64,000 nt of DNA from Bdellovibrio sp. UBA4095 (lineage in GTDB: Bacteria > Bdellovibrionota > Bdellovibrionia > Bdellovibrionales > Bdellovibrionaceae), in NCBI GenBank assembly GCA_002381805.1, contig DFXZ01000007.1, positions 1 to 64,000 on the forward strand, read 5' to 3'. Below, in pieces: positions 35,999 through 44,810 of the stretch. Each line of letters begins with the position of its first letter. Position 1 is the stretch's first letter. The notes under the pieces were generated by a model, which was given only the letters and a program-made list of their open reading frames with translations, made no database searches and had not been told where the DNA came from. The position numbers and the translations under genes were made by a program.

Positions 35999-36993
35999 TT
36001 CTTCATACTCTGGTTAAGCGAAGTAACGCTTTCTTCAAACTCTTGCACAAGCTGATGGTATATCTCTTGAACACTTAATATTTCCTCTACGAGTCCCACT
36101 GATTGACCAGCACTCCAGACTGTTTTCCAGGTGGGTTTGACTGCTGCCTCTTCAAGCGCTTTCATCCCCAGAAGATGAATCAAGGGTGTCATATATTTTT
36201 TGGTAAGCTTGTGTTCTTTTAGGATTTTAAAGGCCCACGGTAAATCAGTCCCTAGTTTTTGCACGTAGGGTGTATTGATGACTGCAGCCGGTGTGCCAGA
36301 CACTCTTGTGGTCATGACAATATCTTCAGGGGTGCTGTTAAGGATGGCTTGCTTGTAAGCATCATCAACGGAAGCTTCTTTGCTTGCGATAAATCTTGTA
36401 CCGATACTGACGCCATCGGCGCCTAAAGCCAGGCAAGCTGAGACAATTGATCCATGAGCGATTCCTCCGGCGGCAATAACAGGTATTTGGAGTTCTGTCT
36501 TTAGCCACGGTATCAATACCAGAGGGGAGATTGGGCCAGCGTGGCCACCGGCCCCGGTACCCACGGCGATCACGCCATCGGCGCCAAGGTCTTGCACCTT
36601 CTTGGCGTGCTCAAGGTTGGTGACATCGCAGATGACCTTGGCTCCGTTTCTATGGGCCTCCTCTATCACGGTTTTGGGGCTACCTAGAGAAGTAATAAAA
36701 AGCTCAACTCCGTTGTCGAGTGCAATTTTTAAGTCTTGGGTTTGGCGCTCGTTGCTTTTGTTGACAATGATATTTACACCAATCGGTTTCTTGGTGCGGG
36801 ATTTGATTTCTTTGAGTGCTTGTTCGTATTTTTCAAGCGGGCGGTAGTTCAAAGCGGGAAAAGTCCCAATTCCACCGGCTTCGCTTGCGGCAACGACAAT
36901 GTCGGTGTTGCTGACTAAAAACATCGGTGCAGCAATGATGGGGTAACTCACTCCGAGGAGTTCAGCAAAAGGTGTTGAGATTTTCTGTAGCAT
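35995..36993 (-). CDS. nitronate monooxygenase (2-nitropropane dioxygenase family)
   Basis: 332 residues, an FMN-binding TIM barrel. N-terminal YPIIAAPM, then GTGAGGHAG and AAGGIAHG phosphate-binding loops and LGADGVSIGTRF, the family pattern. Oxidises alkyl nitronates; some relatives are enoyl reductases or dehydrogenases, so the substrate is uncertain. It lies downstream of a TetR gene on the same strand, separated by a GC-rich hairpin whose 3' arm contains this gene's Shine-Dalgarno sequence. Confidence 0.88.
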   Translation of the reverse strand: MLQKISTPFAELLGVSYPIIAAPMFLVSNTDIVVAASEAGGIGTFPALNYRPLEKYEQALKEIKSRTKKPIGVNIIVNKSNERQTQDLKIALDNGVELFITSLGSPKTVIEEAHRNGAKVICDVTNLEHAKKVQDLGADGVIAVGTGAGGHAGPISPLVLIPWLKTELQIPVIAAGGIAHGSIVSACLALGADGVSIGTRFIASKEASVDDAYKQAILNSTPEDIVMTTRVSGTPAAVINTPYVQKLGTDLPWAFKILKEHKLTKKYMTPLIHLLGMKALEEAAVKPTWKTVWSAGQSVGLVEEILSVQEIYHQLVQEFEESVTSLNQSMKN

Positions 36994-36998
36994 AAAAG

Positions 36999-37038
36999 GC
37001 CCTCCCTGGTCTCTGGATATTCAGGATACGGGGAGGGC
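36999..37038 (-). promoter_or_regulatory. hairpin that masks the ribosome-binding site, or tetR terminator
   Basis: GCCCTCCC (36999-37006) and GGGAGGGC (37031-37038) pair perfectly. On the minus strand the 3' arm GGGAGGGC holds the Shine-Dalgarno of the nitronate monooxygenase and is followed by CTTTT and the ATG. It can serve as a terminator of tetR, a translation block, or both. Confidence 0.5.
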
Positions 37039-37055
37039 TATCAGAGGCAAGCGTT

Positions 37056-37682
37056 TTATGACTGTAAGTAGCGACTGATCAAAAGATAAACTTCTTTTTT
37101 CGTAGCTTCTTCTCTTTCGGGATTTTGCGGTCCCAGTAGGCTGAGGTGCAGGATGTTGTTAAAGCAGCTTACGATAAACAAGGCGACCATGCTGCGATCT
37201 CTACCTGGTAGGTCTGGGATGTGCTTTAGGATTGCTTTCTGATACTGCTCAAAGAACACTCTGCGAGTATCCCAATAATCGAGCATACCTTGGACACCCT
37301 GAAGTGCTGTGCGCAGCGGCCGGTTGTCGTGGAATCTGTTGAATCCGATGTCGATCAAAGCATGAATTTTCGTGCTCATATCTGTTTGGGGTATCTGATT
37401 CATTTTTTCTTCAATGTAGACCAGATCCGTTTGCAGAAGCTGATCAATGACGGCAGCTACGATAGCTTCCTTATTTGCAAAGAACTGATACAAAGATCCA
37501 ATGCTGACTCCTGCCATCTCGGCAATTTTGTCAGTTGTGATCGCGTGGTAAGGTTCTTGTACTAAAAGTCTAGAACAGGACTCAACGATACTCGCTACAG
37601 TTTCCTTTGAGCGTTTCTGGACGGGAATCTTTAACATGTACTTCTTATCGGGGTTGTTATGACTCATTGATACGGCTCCCAT
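37056..37682 (-). CDS. TetR-family transcriptional regulator
   Basis: 208 residues. An N-terminal helix-turn-helix (about 25-70: ITTDKIAEMAGVSIGSLYQFFANKEAI) and a helical ligand domain. Start ATG is behind AAGGAGG. It probably controls itself and perhaps the downstream nitronate monooxygenase; the upstream gap has palindromes suitable as operators. Ligand unknown. Confidence 0.92.
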   Translation of the reverse strand: MGAVSMSHNNPDKKYMLKIPVQKRSKETVASIVESCSRLLVQEPYHAITTDKIAEMAGVSIGSLYQFFANKEAIVAAVIDQLLQTDLVYIEEKMNQIPQTDMSTKIHALIDIGFNRFHDNRPLRTALQGVQGMLDYWDTRRVFFEQYQKAILKHIPDLPGRDRSMVALFIVSCFNNILHLSLLGPQNPEREEATKKEVYLLISRYLQS

Positions 37683-38141
37683 TTTCGTCCTCCTTGGCTA
37701 AAATCTTGCTCACGTTCATATTCGGTCGTTGGGGAGCGATATTCAATACGCAATCCAAAGGTATCATAATATGATCCCGAAGTCCTCCCCACGAGGACAT
37801 TTTGACTGAATCTTGACAACAATCGTGAGACAGAGTCTCATTTTGAAGAGTTTCGAGGTTCAGTCAAGCAAGATTACTGATACGTAATCAAAAAACGGTT
37901 CATTGATAGTAAATTTCGGTTTTACATGACCATAATCATGCTTTTTTTAGTTTTGTTAGCCATCTAACAATTTGAACTTGTTGATCAAATTTAACCAGAA
38001 GCAAACTGATTCAGTCGATTTCTGGTTATTTAGGTGCCGTGGCCATTTTATTAGGTTCCCATACAATGTAACTTTTTAGGGCCACATGCGCGCCGCGTCC
38101 TCATATTTGAAAATGGCTGCGTAGACGTGGGTGTGGACGCT
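37683..38141. promoter_or_regulatory. 459-bp gap with operator-like palindromes
   Basis: No gene seen. It holds a 15-bp palindrome TGAGAC-AGA-GTCTCA (37826-37840), just after a TTGACA word, and GATTAC-TGATAC-GTAATC (37872-37889). A further inverted repeat AACCAGAA/TTCTGGTT spans 37993-38027. As tetR reads leftward from 37682, the first palindrome is about 145 bases before its start. Confidence 0.4.
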
Positions 38142-39122
38142 CTAAAAAGGAGGGCGCAGCTCAGTAGCTGAAGCACCCTTTGGAAGATCATAATAGTGTC
38201 GTGTGATCACATAAACGGGACAGCTTGCCATTCTGGTAACGTTCCGCGTGTTGCTGCCCAGGATTGCTGCGCTCATCGGGCCACTCTGCGCTTCCATGAC
38301 GACCAAGTCTATTTCGTTAACCTCTACAGAGTCGGTGATGAGGTCGTCGATGCTTTTAAAAGTATTGTCGATTATGTAGCTGGCATTTACGCCTTCTTTG
38401 TATGCCCAGTCTGTCCATTGCTGCGCTTTGCGCGATTGCAGTTCGATTTGCATTTCTACGATCTGTTCCAGGGTCATCATTTTGCCATCATAGTTGAATA
38501 CCTGAGGGCGAGCATCGACCTCAAAAAGACTTTCGATGGGACGAGTGATCGCATGTAAAAGCGTAATCTGCGCACCGAACATTTTCGCAAGGTTCAAGAC
38601 ATGCTGATAGTTTTCCTTTGAATGCTCGCCGAACTCAGTCGGGAAGAGAATGTTATTGATACCGCTAAGACGATTGACGTGAGCGCCTATCACCAAGCAC
38701 GGTACTCTGGATTGCAAAAGGAGACTTTCGGCAAAGCTTCCGAGGAAAAATCTTTGCAGTCCTTTTCGTCCGTGGCTGCCAATAAGGATCAGGTCAGCTC
38801 CTGCTCGTGTTGCGTATTCTGATAGGGCCTCAGCCGTTCCGCCGTGCGAAGTTGCGGTGTGAGGAATTACTTTCGGATCCTTTAGAAATGGTAGATTGTA
38901 ACTGGCAAGAACTTCTTTAAACATTGCTTCTGCAGTATGGGAGTGATCGGTCACCCACGTTGGAACCTCATAGGTTGGCAGAATGATCTCATTCTCTCGA
39001 AGAAGATAGAGGGGCTCGACTTCAGCCTGACACTTCTCGTGGAGCCGAGTCAGGTATAGAGCCATCATATCATTAAGTTCCTTATGGTCTTCAAAAGCAT
39101 CAATGGCCCAGATGATTTTCAT
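38142..39122 (-). CDS. tandem universal stress protein
   Basis: 326 residues with two Usp domains. The first (1-150) has the ATP-binding pattern GSHGRKGLQRFFLGSFAES; the second (about 165-310) has a diverged version, MEAQSGPMSAAILGSNTRN. Cytoplasmic stress/energy-state protein; ATP binding likely in domain 1 and doubtful in domain 2. GGGTGAG precedes the start. Stands alone. Confidence 0.9.
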   Translation of the reverse strand: MKIIWAIDAFEDHKELNDMMALYLTRLHEKCQAEVEPLYLLRENEIILPTYEVPTWVTDHSHTAEAMFKEVLASYNLPFLKDPKVIPHTATSHGGTAEALSEYATRAGADLILIGSHGRKGLQRFFLGSFAESLLLQSRVPCLVIGAHVNRLSGINNILFPTEFGEHSKENYQHVLNLAKMFGAQITLLHAITRPIESLFEVDARPQVFNYDGKMMTLEQIVEMQIELQSRKAQQWTDWAYKEGVNASYIIDNTFKSIDDLITDSVEVNEIDLVVMEAQSGPMSAAILGSNTRNVTRMASCPVYVITRHYYDLPKGASATELRPPF

Positions 39123-39206
39123 AACTCACCCCCTGTCCCTATTGTCCATAACCTGGAACCGAGACTTCAAGGGGTGGCTATGAAATGTGTAAGGAAACAG
39201 CGATGG

Positions 39207-41066
39207 CTATTTAAAGAGTAGGTTCTGCGAGCCCTTCAGATAGCTCAGCCCCTCGAGATACCACTGATCGGCCTCTTCCGGGCATGGAGTGTCGTTTTGA
39301 AATGACATATCGGTTTGCCACAAATAGCACTGTCTTTTGCCATAAGCTCGAATATTGAAAACGATAGCCCAGGGACCTTTAAACCAGACGGACTGCCCTA
39401 AGTGGAAAAGGCTGGCCCCTTCAGAAAACTCACTAGGGCGAAGCATAGATCGACCAATGAAGTGAGGTGCATTGAGACCTGTTAAATCTACCAAGGTCGT
39501 TCCGATATCAATTTGATGCCAGGCTCCTGAGACTTTTTTCTCTTCAAAAGGCGAAGAAGTGGGTTTCTCTGGATTCGCTGAATGAAACTTCATTAAGAAT
39601 GGAATTGAATAGTGCTCAAAGATGTTTCTTGCGGCAAAGCTCGTATGATCCGCAACAAGAACAAGGAGCCAATCTTTTTTCCACTGACGGGACTTGAGTT
39701 GATTGTAGAAATCTCGCAATTCGCTATCTGCATAGTGAGCCACATTATAGTGACGAATCACTTCGGAGTTATCTTCAAAAAGACGAGAAGTACCAGGAGG
39801 TAGTTGCAAGTCATGAGTGGTGTTGGTGTTAACACCGATGAGTATAGGCTCTTGCATTGTATCCATTTTTTGAGAAACGAATTTATAGAGGTCTTTGTCG
39901 AAAACTCCCCAGGAATTCCGATCGAGTTTTTCGACCTCAGGAATTTCGTTTTTACCGAACGATTTTTGAAATCCGGTTTTCAACGCAAGCAGGCCGACGC
40001 CGCTGGTGTACTGATCAGAACCTTGGAAAAATGCCGAGTCATATTGTTTAAGGCCCAACATTTCGGGAAAACAGTTAAACTCTTTGTTTTCGATTTCGGA
40101 AAACATAATGCTTTTGCCCAAAGGATTGGGAAGTCCGCAAAGTGTTGCGAAAAGCCCTTCGGTGGTGCGATGGCCGCCAGCAAGCATGAGGTCGGTGTAA
40201 AGTGAGTTTTGCCGAAGTGAATTGAAGAACGGAAGCAATTCGCGATCCTCGACTTTCTTGTCTGAATAAACTCCGGGCCAACCCTCAAGAAAGATAATGA
40301 TGATATTGCCATCGAACTGAGCAAAGGGTTTGTGAATTCCGCGAAGGTCTCTCCAGCTACCGAAGATTTCTTCGGACTTGGATTCGTCTTGAATTTCGAT
40401 GCGCTCTTGACTGAATTTCTTCCCGGCCAGAAGCGCCCAGATGATTCCATATGCTCCGTTTAGGGCCAGAGTAGCCCCCTTTGCGCCACCACCAGCCCTG
40501 TAGGCCCAAGAGGGATCTTGAGGGATGGATTCGACTCCGCGGCAAAGGGTAAGGCTGACAGCGAGCACTAGAAACAAAGAAATAGCACGGGTGAAAATCC
40601 CTCGAACAGGTTTCGCTGGCGGATTCAACCGTGAGCTTAATAAAAGAGTAATCACGACTGCGAAGGTGGCCTCCATGCCATACTGAGCAATCAAATTGCT
40701 AAGTGAGCCTTGGATTGAAAAAAGATTGTATACTTCGTAGCTGATATGTCGGCCCGATTCTTTTGCATAGAGTGCGTCGGTTGTGATGAATAAGCTGTAG
40801 GTTAAAAGGGCAAGGAAGAAAAGAAAGCGAAAGGTTTTTCGTCCGAACTGAAAAATCAGGTGAGATCCAAAGATTATGAAATAAAGAATTCCGGCGACCG
40901 CCACATCGAAATGCCATCCGTAAAGGAAGGCTGAGAAAGAATCACTGATGCTGCCGAGTTCTTTAATATTCCAAAGGCCAAGATAAAACGCTACAAGCGT
41001 GCGAAAGAAAAAACCAAAAAGGGTTACATTTAAAAGGAATTGAAAAGAGGATTTAAAGAAGTTCAT
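39207..41066 (-). CDS. LTA synthase-like phosphoglycerol transferase (sulfatase fold)
   Basis: 619 residues: five membrane helices (to about residue 215), then an extracytoplasmic alkaline-phosphatase-fold domain. Metal/nucleophile signatures: FLEGWPG (Glu261), GGHRTTEGLF with the likely nucleophile Thr301 or Thr302, and a later VADHTS. This is the architecture of LtaS, OpgB/MdoB and related enzymes that move phosphoglycerol or phosphoethanolamine onto envelope glycans. A Gram-negative would use it on periplasmic glucans or surface sugars. The gene upstream on the same strand is an organophosphate transporter. Confidence 0.88.
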   Translation of the reverse strand: MNFFKSSFQFLLNVTLFGFFFRTLVAFYLGLWNIKELGSISDSFSAFLYGWHFDVAVAGILYFIIFGSHLIFQFGRKTFRFLFFLALLTYSLFITTDALYAKESGRHISYEVYNLFSIQGSLSNLIAQYGMEATFAVVITLLLSSRLNPPAKPVRGIFTRAISLFLVLAVSLTLCRGVESIPQDPSWAYRAGGGAKGATLALNGAYGIIWALLAGKKFSQERIEIQDESKSEEIFGSWRDLRGIHKPFAQFDGNIIIIFLEGWPGVYSDKKVEDRELLPFFNSLRQNSLYTDLMLAGGHRTTEGLFATLCGLPNPLGKSIMFSEIENKEFNCFPEMLGLKQYDSAFFQGSDQYTSGVGLLALKTGFQKSFGKNEIPEVEKLDRNSWGVFDKDLYKFVSQKMDTMQEPILIGVNTNTTHDLQLPPGTSRLFEDNSEVIRHYNVAHYADSELRDFYNQLKSRQWKKDWLLVLVADHTSFAARNIFEHYSIPFLMKFHSANPEKPTSSPFEEKKVSGAWHQIDIGTTLVDLTGLNAPHFIGRSMLRPSEFSEGASLFHLGQSVWFKGPWAIVFNIRAYGKRQCYLWQTDMSFQNDTPCPEEADQWYLEGLSYLKGSQNLLFK

Positions 41067-41092
41067 TTTTTACGCAGCATCCTTAACGAAAA

Positions 41093-41123
41093 AAAAAGGC
41101 CCCGTGAGTACGTGGGCCTTTTT
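41093..41123 (-). terminator. rho-independent terminator
   Basis: AAAAAGGCCC and GGGCCTTTTT around an 11-base loop, between the transporter and the LTA-synthase-like gene. It ends the transporter transcript, so the two genes are probably not one operon. Confidence 0.85.
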
Positions 41124-41145
41124 GAAAAATCCTGTTTGCAAAAGC

Positions 41146-42684
41146 TTACGAGACCGGTTGAGGATCCGTACCTCTAGCTTTCGCAGCATTGTCAGCAGCA
41201 AGTTTTTCTTGCTCAAGCTTTAAGTTGTACTTCTTGGTAGCTTCTGGCAATGCAGACCACATTCTTAGAGAAAGGATGAGGCCAGCAATAGCAAAAGGCA
41301 ACAAGAACAAAGGCCAATATGACCAACTTTTTGCAGAGAGATAACCAATCGCCAAAGATTGGATTCCGCTTCCCAAGTAAACACATCCGTCAACAATACC
41401 AGATGCGGTCGCTGTCATTTTCTTTCCACCGAAGTCAGCAGCAGCAGTTCCAGACATTAACGAATGCACCCCAATTACTGCTAGAGTCATCAAAACAGCA
41501 GCAGCACCAAACACGGTTGGGTTCGACGTCATAGAATACATCATGATGATCAAAAGTAGGACCATGATCGCGTTGTTGATGGCGGCAGGAGGCCCGCGGC
41601 GCGATTGGAAGAGGCGATCTGAAACCGTTCCAGAAAGGAACCCGCCAAAGATACCAGTCATACACAATAAGAGACCCCAGTTCTGAATGAAGAACTGAGA
41701 ACTTGTGAAATAGTCCAGATTGATTTCTTTCATTTCGTGGGCAAATACGAGGTACCACTGCATAATACCATTTCGAAGCACGCCCGAAGTGAAGTCGATC
41801 AGAGCAATTGTGTACATGATAGGATTGGTAAAGATTTTCTTTAAAAGGAAGCCGATGGTGATATTTACTTTATCATCATCAGGTTCTTCAGAGGATGCAT
41901 CAGCAGTATCAAAATCGTCAAAGTTGGCATCTTTAGGAGAGTCTTTTAAAAGAATCATATCGATCAATGCCCAAACGATCAATAAACCCGCAGGGATTGT
42001 AAACACCAGCCATGTAGCATTCGTGACACCGGTATCGATTGCAAAGGCGTGCTGAATGAATCTTTGGAATGCCGTTGTCGGACCTTCAAGGTGAAGCTTT
42101 GAGGCTTCAACGATGGCTTGACCCCAGTCGAAGGCAAAGTAAACACCGAACGAAATCAGAGTTCCAAAGATCGCTCCGAAAACGCCGCGCTCTCGCACAT
42201 GGAACCAGTAGGCTTTTACTTTGATGATTGAAACTGCACCGTAACTTTGGAAGAACATGTTCAAAGCAAAAAGCACTGAGAAGGCGACGACCATGTTGGT
42301 TTTAAGACGGCCCATTAAATATAGATAAGTCACGCCACCCATCAGTAGGTTCATTAGGGATGAGCCAAGAGCTGCAATGACGATACCTTTTTTTCCGCCA
42401 ATTTTATCGACCAAGGGTCCGTTTATGAGAAATGACAAACCGTAAGTAATGGTTCCGGCGGCAAAGATGATACCGAACTGCTCTTTGGTCATCATATCGC
42501 CCAGGGCATTTTTCGACACAGCTAAGTTGTATCGAGCCATGTACAAGAAAGCGTAGGTCATGCCGAGCGGAAACCAGTTAACGAAACGTCGGATCATGAA
42601 TTTGCGCGAATGTCCGAGTGGATTGTTACTAAAATAAAGAACAATCACTGCTACAAGACAGATGCTAACAAGCAATAATGCCAT
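41146..42684 (-). CDS. organophosphate:phosphate antiporter (GlpT/UhpT-like MFS)
   Basis: 512 residues from the ATG at 42684, chosen because GGGAGG lies before it. Twelve membrane helices; FVNWFPLGMTYAFLYMARYNL at the N-terminus is the OPA-family opening (RYN motif), and GGKKGIV follows helix 2. Imports glycerol-3-phosphate or sugar phosphates in exchange for phosphate. An acidic loop (about 265-285) and a long C-terminal tail are extra. No glpQ or regulator is adjacent. Confidence 0.8.
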   Translation of the reverse strand: MALLLVSICLVAVIVLYFSNNPLGHSRKFMIRRFVNWFPLGMTYAFLYMARYNLAVSKNALGDMMTKEQFGIIFAAGTITYGLSFLINGPLVDKIGGKKGIVIAALGSSLMNLLMGGVTYLYLMGRLKTNMVVAFSVLFALNMFFQSYGAVSIIKVKAYWFHVRERGVFGAIFGTLISFGVYFAFDWGQAIVEASKLHLEGPTTAFQRFIQHAFAIDTGVTNATWLVFTIPAGLLIVWALIDMILLKDSPKDANFDDFDTADASSEEPDDDKVNITIGFLLKKIFTNPIMYTIALIDFTSGVLRNGIMQWYLVFAHEMKEINLDYFTSSQFFIQNWGLLLCMTGIFGGFLSGTVSDRLFQSRRGPPAAINNAIMVLLLIIMMYSMTSNPTVFGAAAVLMTLAVIGVHSLMSGTAAADFGGKKMTATASGIVDGCVYLGSGIQSLAIGYLSAKSWSYWPLFLLPFAIAGLILSLRMWSALPEATKKYNLKLEQEKLAADNAAKARGTDPQPVS

Positions 42685-42953
42685 GGTGCCTCCCAAAAAT
42701 TTGCGCTCAAACTAAATGAAAAGGCCGCTTAAAGCAATCGAAACGCAGTTCTAGAGGGCTACTAAAACTTCAAGATTGTGTCAGGACGACTAAAACTCCA
42801 CTCAGCTGTGAAGAAGCCTCAACATTTTTTGATAATACGATGCAAAAAGTACAGGAAGAAACTACGAGAACCTGTTTAATGGGAGATGAGGGTAAGGCAT
42901 AAGAATAACTTATGGATAATCTAAATATTATCAGTTTGTCCTTATAGGTCTAG

Positions 42954-43064
42954 GGCGATAAGTTTGTTTCAGAAGGAGACATCATCCTTCGAACCTCGGT
43001 AAGGTCCTTGACCACCCCTCTTTCGCAAGGGGGATTCCGGTCCCAAAATCGCCGTGTTCACGGC
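42954..43064 (+). ncRNA. candidate structured RNA upstream of fumarase
   Basis: GGCGAT (42954-42959) can pair with ATCGCC (43048-43053), closing a domain that holds GAAGG/CCTTC, CCT/AGG and a two-part stem GACC-CCCCT/AGGGG-GGTC. The closing GCC overlaps GCCGTG-TT-CACGGC (43051-43064), so two alternative structures are possible. Not a match I recognise to 6S, SRP, GEMM, TPP or cobalamin motifs. The rest of the 483-bp gap (42685-43167) shows no gene. Confidence 0.35.
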
Positions 43065-43167
43065 TCAAACGTCCCACCTAACTAGCCCACCAAAAAAGCC
43101 GCACCGAGGCTTGCGCGCGCAAAATACGATCTGCTACCTTTCTGCTGTGCAATAAAAGGTGAGTCGT

Positions 43168-44784
43168 ATGTCATTTAAATATTTCCCTCTTTATGAAAAG
43201 CAAAAAGACACTACTAAATACCGCAAGATCTCTTCGGATTTCGTCAAAACGGAAAAATGGGGAGATAAAGAAATTCTTGTGGTGGACCCTGCTGGGCTGG
43301 AGCTACTTGCTCAGGAGGCATTGAGTGATGTTTCGCACTTGCTTCGCGCAAGCCATCTCGAAAAATTAGAAAGAATTTTGCAAGACCCAGAAGCTTCTGC
43401 CAATGACCGATTTGTTGCGGTCGATCTTTTGCGAAATGCGGTGATCGCAGCTCAAATGGAGTTTCCTTCTTGTCAAGATACCGGAACGGCCATTGTCGTC
43501 GGAAAAAAAGGCGAGCGTGTGATGACGGGTGGGGAGGATAAAGAGTTTCTCTCTAAAGGGATATACAATACTTATCAAAAAAGAAATTTGCGCTATTCTC
43601 AAATGGCACCACTTAGTTTTTTTGAAGAGAAAAACACGGGAACGAATCTTCCGGCGCAAATTGATATCTATGCCGAGTCTGGTGACGAATACAATTTCCT
43701 GTTCCTTGCAAAAGGGGGAGGGAGCGCCAACAAGTCTTATCTTTATCAGAAGACCAAAGCCGTCCTTAATCCCGAAGGCTTCGAAGCCTTCGTTCGCGAA
43801 ACGTTGAATTCTCTTGGGACCGCAGCTTGCCCTCCCTATCACTTAGCTTTTTGCGTAGGCGGAACTTCAGCTGAAGAAACTTTGAAAATTGTTAAGTATG
43901 CTTCTGCTGGATATTTGGACGGATTGCCAACGACTGGGTCTGAGGGCGGCAGAGCTTATCGTGATATCGAGATGGAAAAGAAAATTGAACAGTGGGCGCG
44001 AGAAACAGGCATCGGTGCTCAGTTTGGCGGGAAGTATTTCGTCCACGATGTTAAAGTTATTCGCTTGCCAAGACACGGAGCTAGCTGTCCTATTGGTGTC
44101 GGAGTCAGTTGTTCGGCGGATAGAAATATCAAAGGTAAAATCACTCGTGACGGAATCTTCTTGGAGGACTTGGAAAGGCATCCCGAGCAGTATTTACCCA
44201 ACCATCTTAAAGATGCGGAAGCTCCGGCTATAGAAATTGACCTTAATAAACCAATAACGGAAACACTTAAAATTCTGTCTCAGCAGAAAGTGGCGACGCG
44301 GGTGATGTTAAACGGACCGATGATTGTTGCCCGGGACATTGCTCACGCAAAACTTAAAGAAAAGGTCGATCGTGGCGAGGGCGTGCCGGAGTATTTTAAA
44401 AACTACGCAGTTTATTATGCGGGTCCTGCTAAGACTCCTGCTGGTTATGCCTCGGGCGCTTTTGGTCCCACAACAAGCGAACGTATGGATCCGTATGTTT
44501 CGACTTTCCAGGCCCTGGGAGCCTCCATGGTCATGCTAGGTAAAGGTAACCGCAGCCCTCAGGTCACAGAGGCATGTAAAGAGTATGGTGGTTTTTACCT
44601 TGGATCTATTGGTGGGCCTGCTGCTCGTCTTGGTAAAGAGTGTATAACCAAAGTGGAGGTTTTAGACTTTCCGGAATTGGGTATGGAGTCTGTCTGGAAA
44701 ATCGAAGTAAAGGACTTCCCAGCTTTTATAATTATTGACGACAAAGGAAATGACTTTTTCAAGTCAGTCATTCGCAAGCTTTAA
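43168..44784 (+). CDS. fumA: class I (iron-sulfur) fumarate hydratase
   Basis: 538 residues from the ATG at 43168, behind AAAGGTGA. Interconverts fumarate and malate in the TCA cycle, using an oxygen-sensitive [4Fe-4S] cluster. Family signatures: CQDTGTAIVVGKKG with Cys102, GGTSAEETLKIVKYAS, HGASCPIGVGVSCSADRN and the C-terminal half TKTPAGYASGAFGPTT-like domain (here AKTPAGYASGAFGPTT). Length matches FumA/FumB (about 548). A candidate RNA structure lies upstream. Preceded and followed by genes on the other strand. Confidence 0.95.
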   Translation: MSFKYFPLYEKQKDTTKYRKISSDFVKTEKWGDKEILVVDPAGLELLAQEALSDVSHLLRASHLEKLERILQDPEASANDRFVAVDLLRNAVIAAQMEFPSCQDTGTAIVVGKKGERVMTGGEDKEFLSKGIYNTYQKRNLRYSQMAPLSFFEEKNTGTNLPAQIDIYAESGDEYNFLFLAKGGGSANKSYLYQKTKAVLNPEGFEAFVRETLNSLGTAACPPYHLAFCVGGTSAEETLKIVKYASAGYLDGLPTTGSEGGRAYRDIEMEKKIEQWARETGIGAQFGGKYFVHDVKVIRLPRHGASCPIGVGVSCSADRNIKGKITRDGIFLEDLERHPEQYLPNHLKDAEAPAIEIDLNKPITETLKILSQQKVATRVMLNGPMIVARDIAHAKLKEKVDRGEGVPEYFKNYAVYYAGPAKTPAGYASGAFGPTTSERMDPYVSTFQALGASMVMLGKGNRSPQVTEACKEYGGFYLGSIGGPAARLGKECITKVEVLDFPELGMESVWKIEVKDFPAFIIIDDKGNDFFKSVIRKL

Positions 44785-44810
44785 TCGAAACGGACCTGTA
44801 GAGATGCTGA

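Noticed and set aside
42954..43064. 6S, SRP or GEMM RNA identity for the leader structure
   Set aside because: The conserved core words of these RNAs are not found, so only a nameless candidate is reported.
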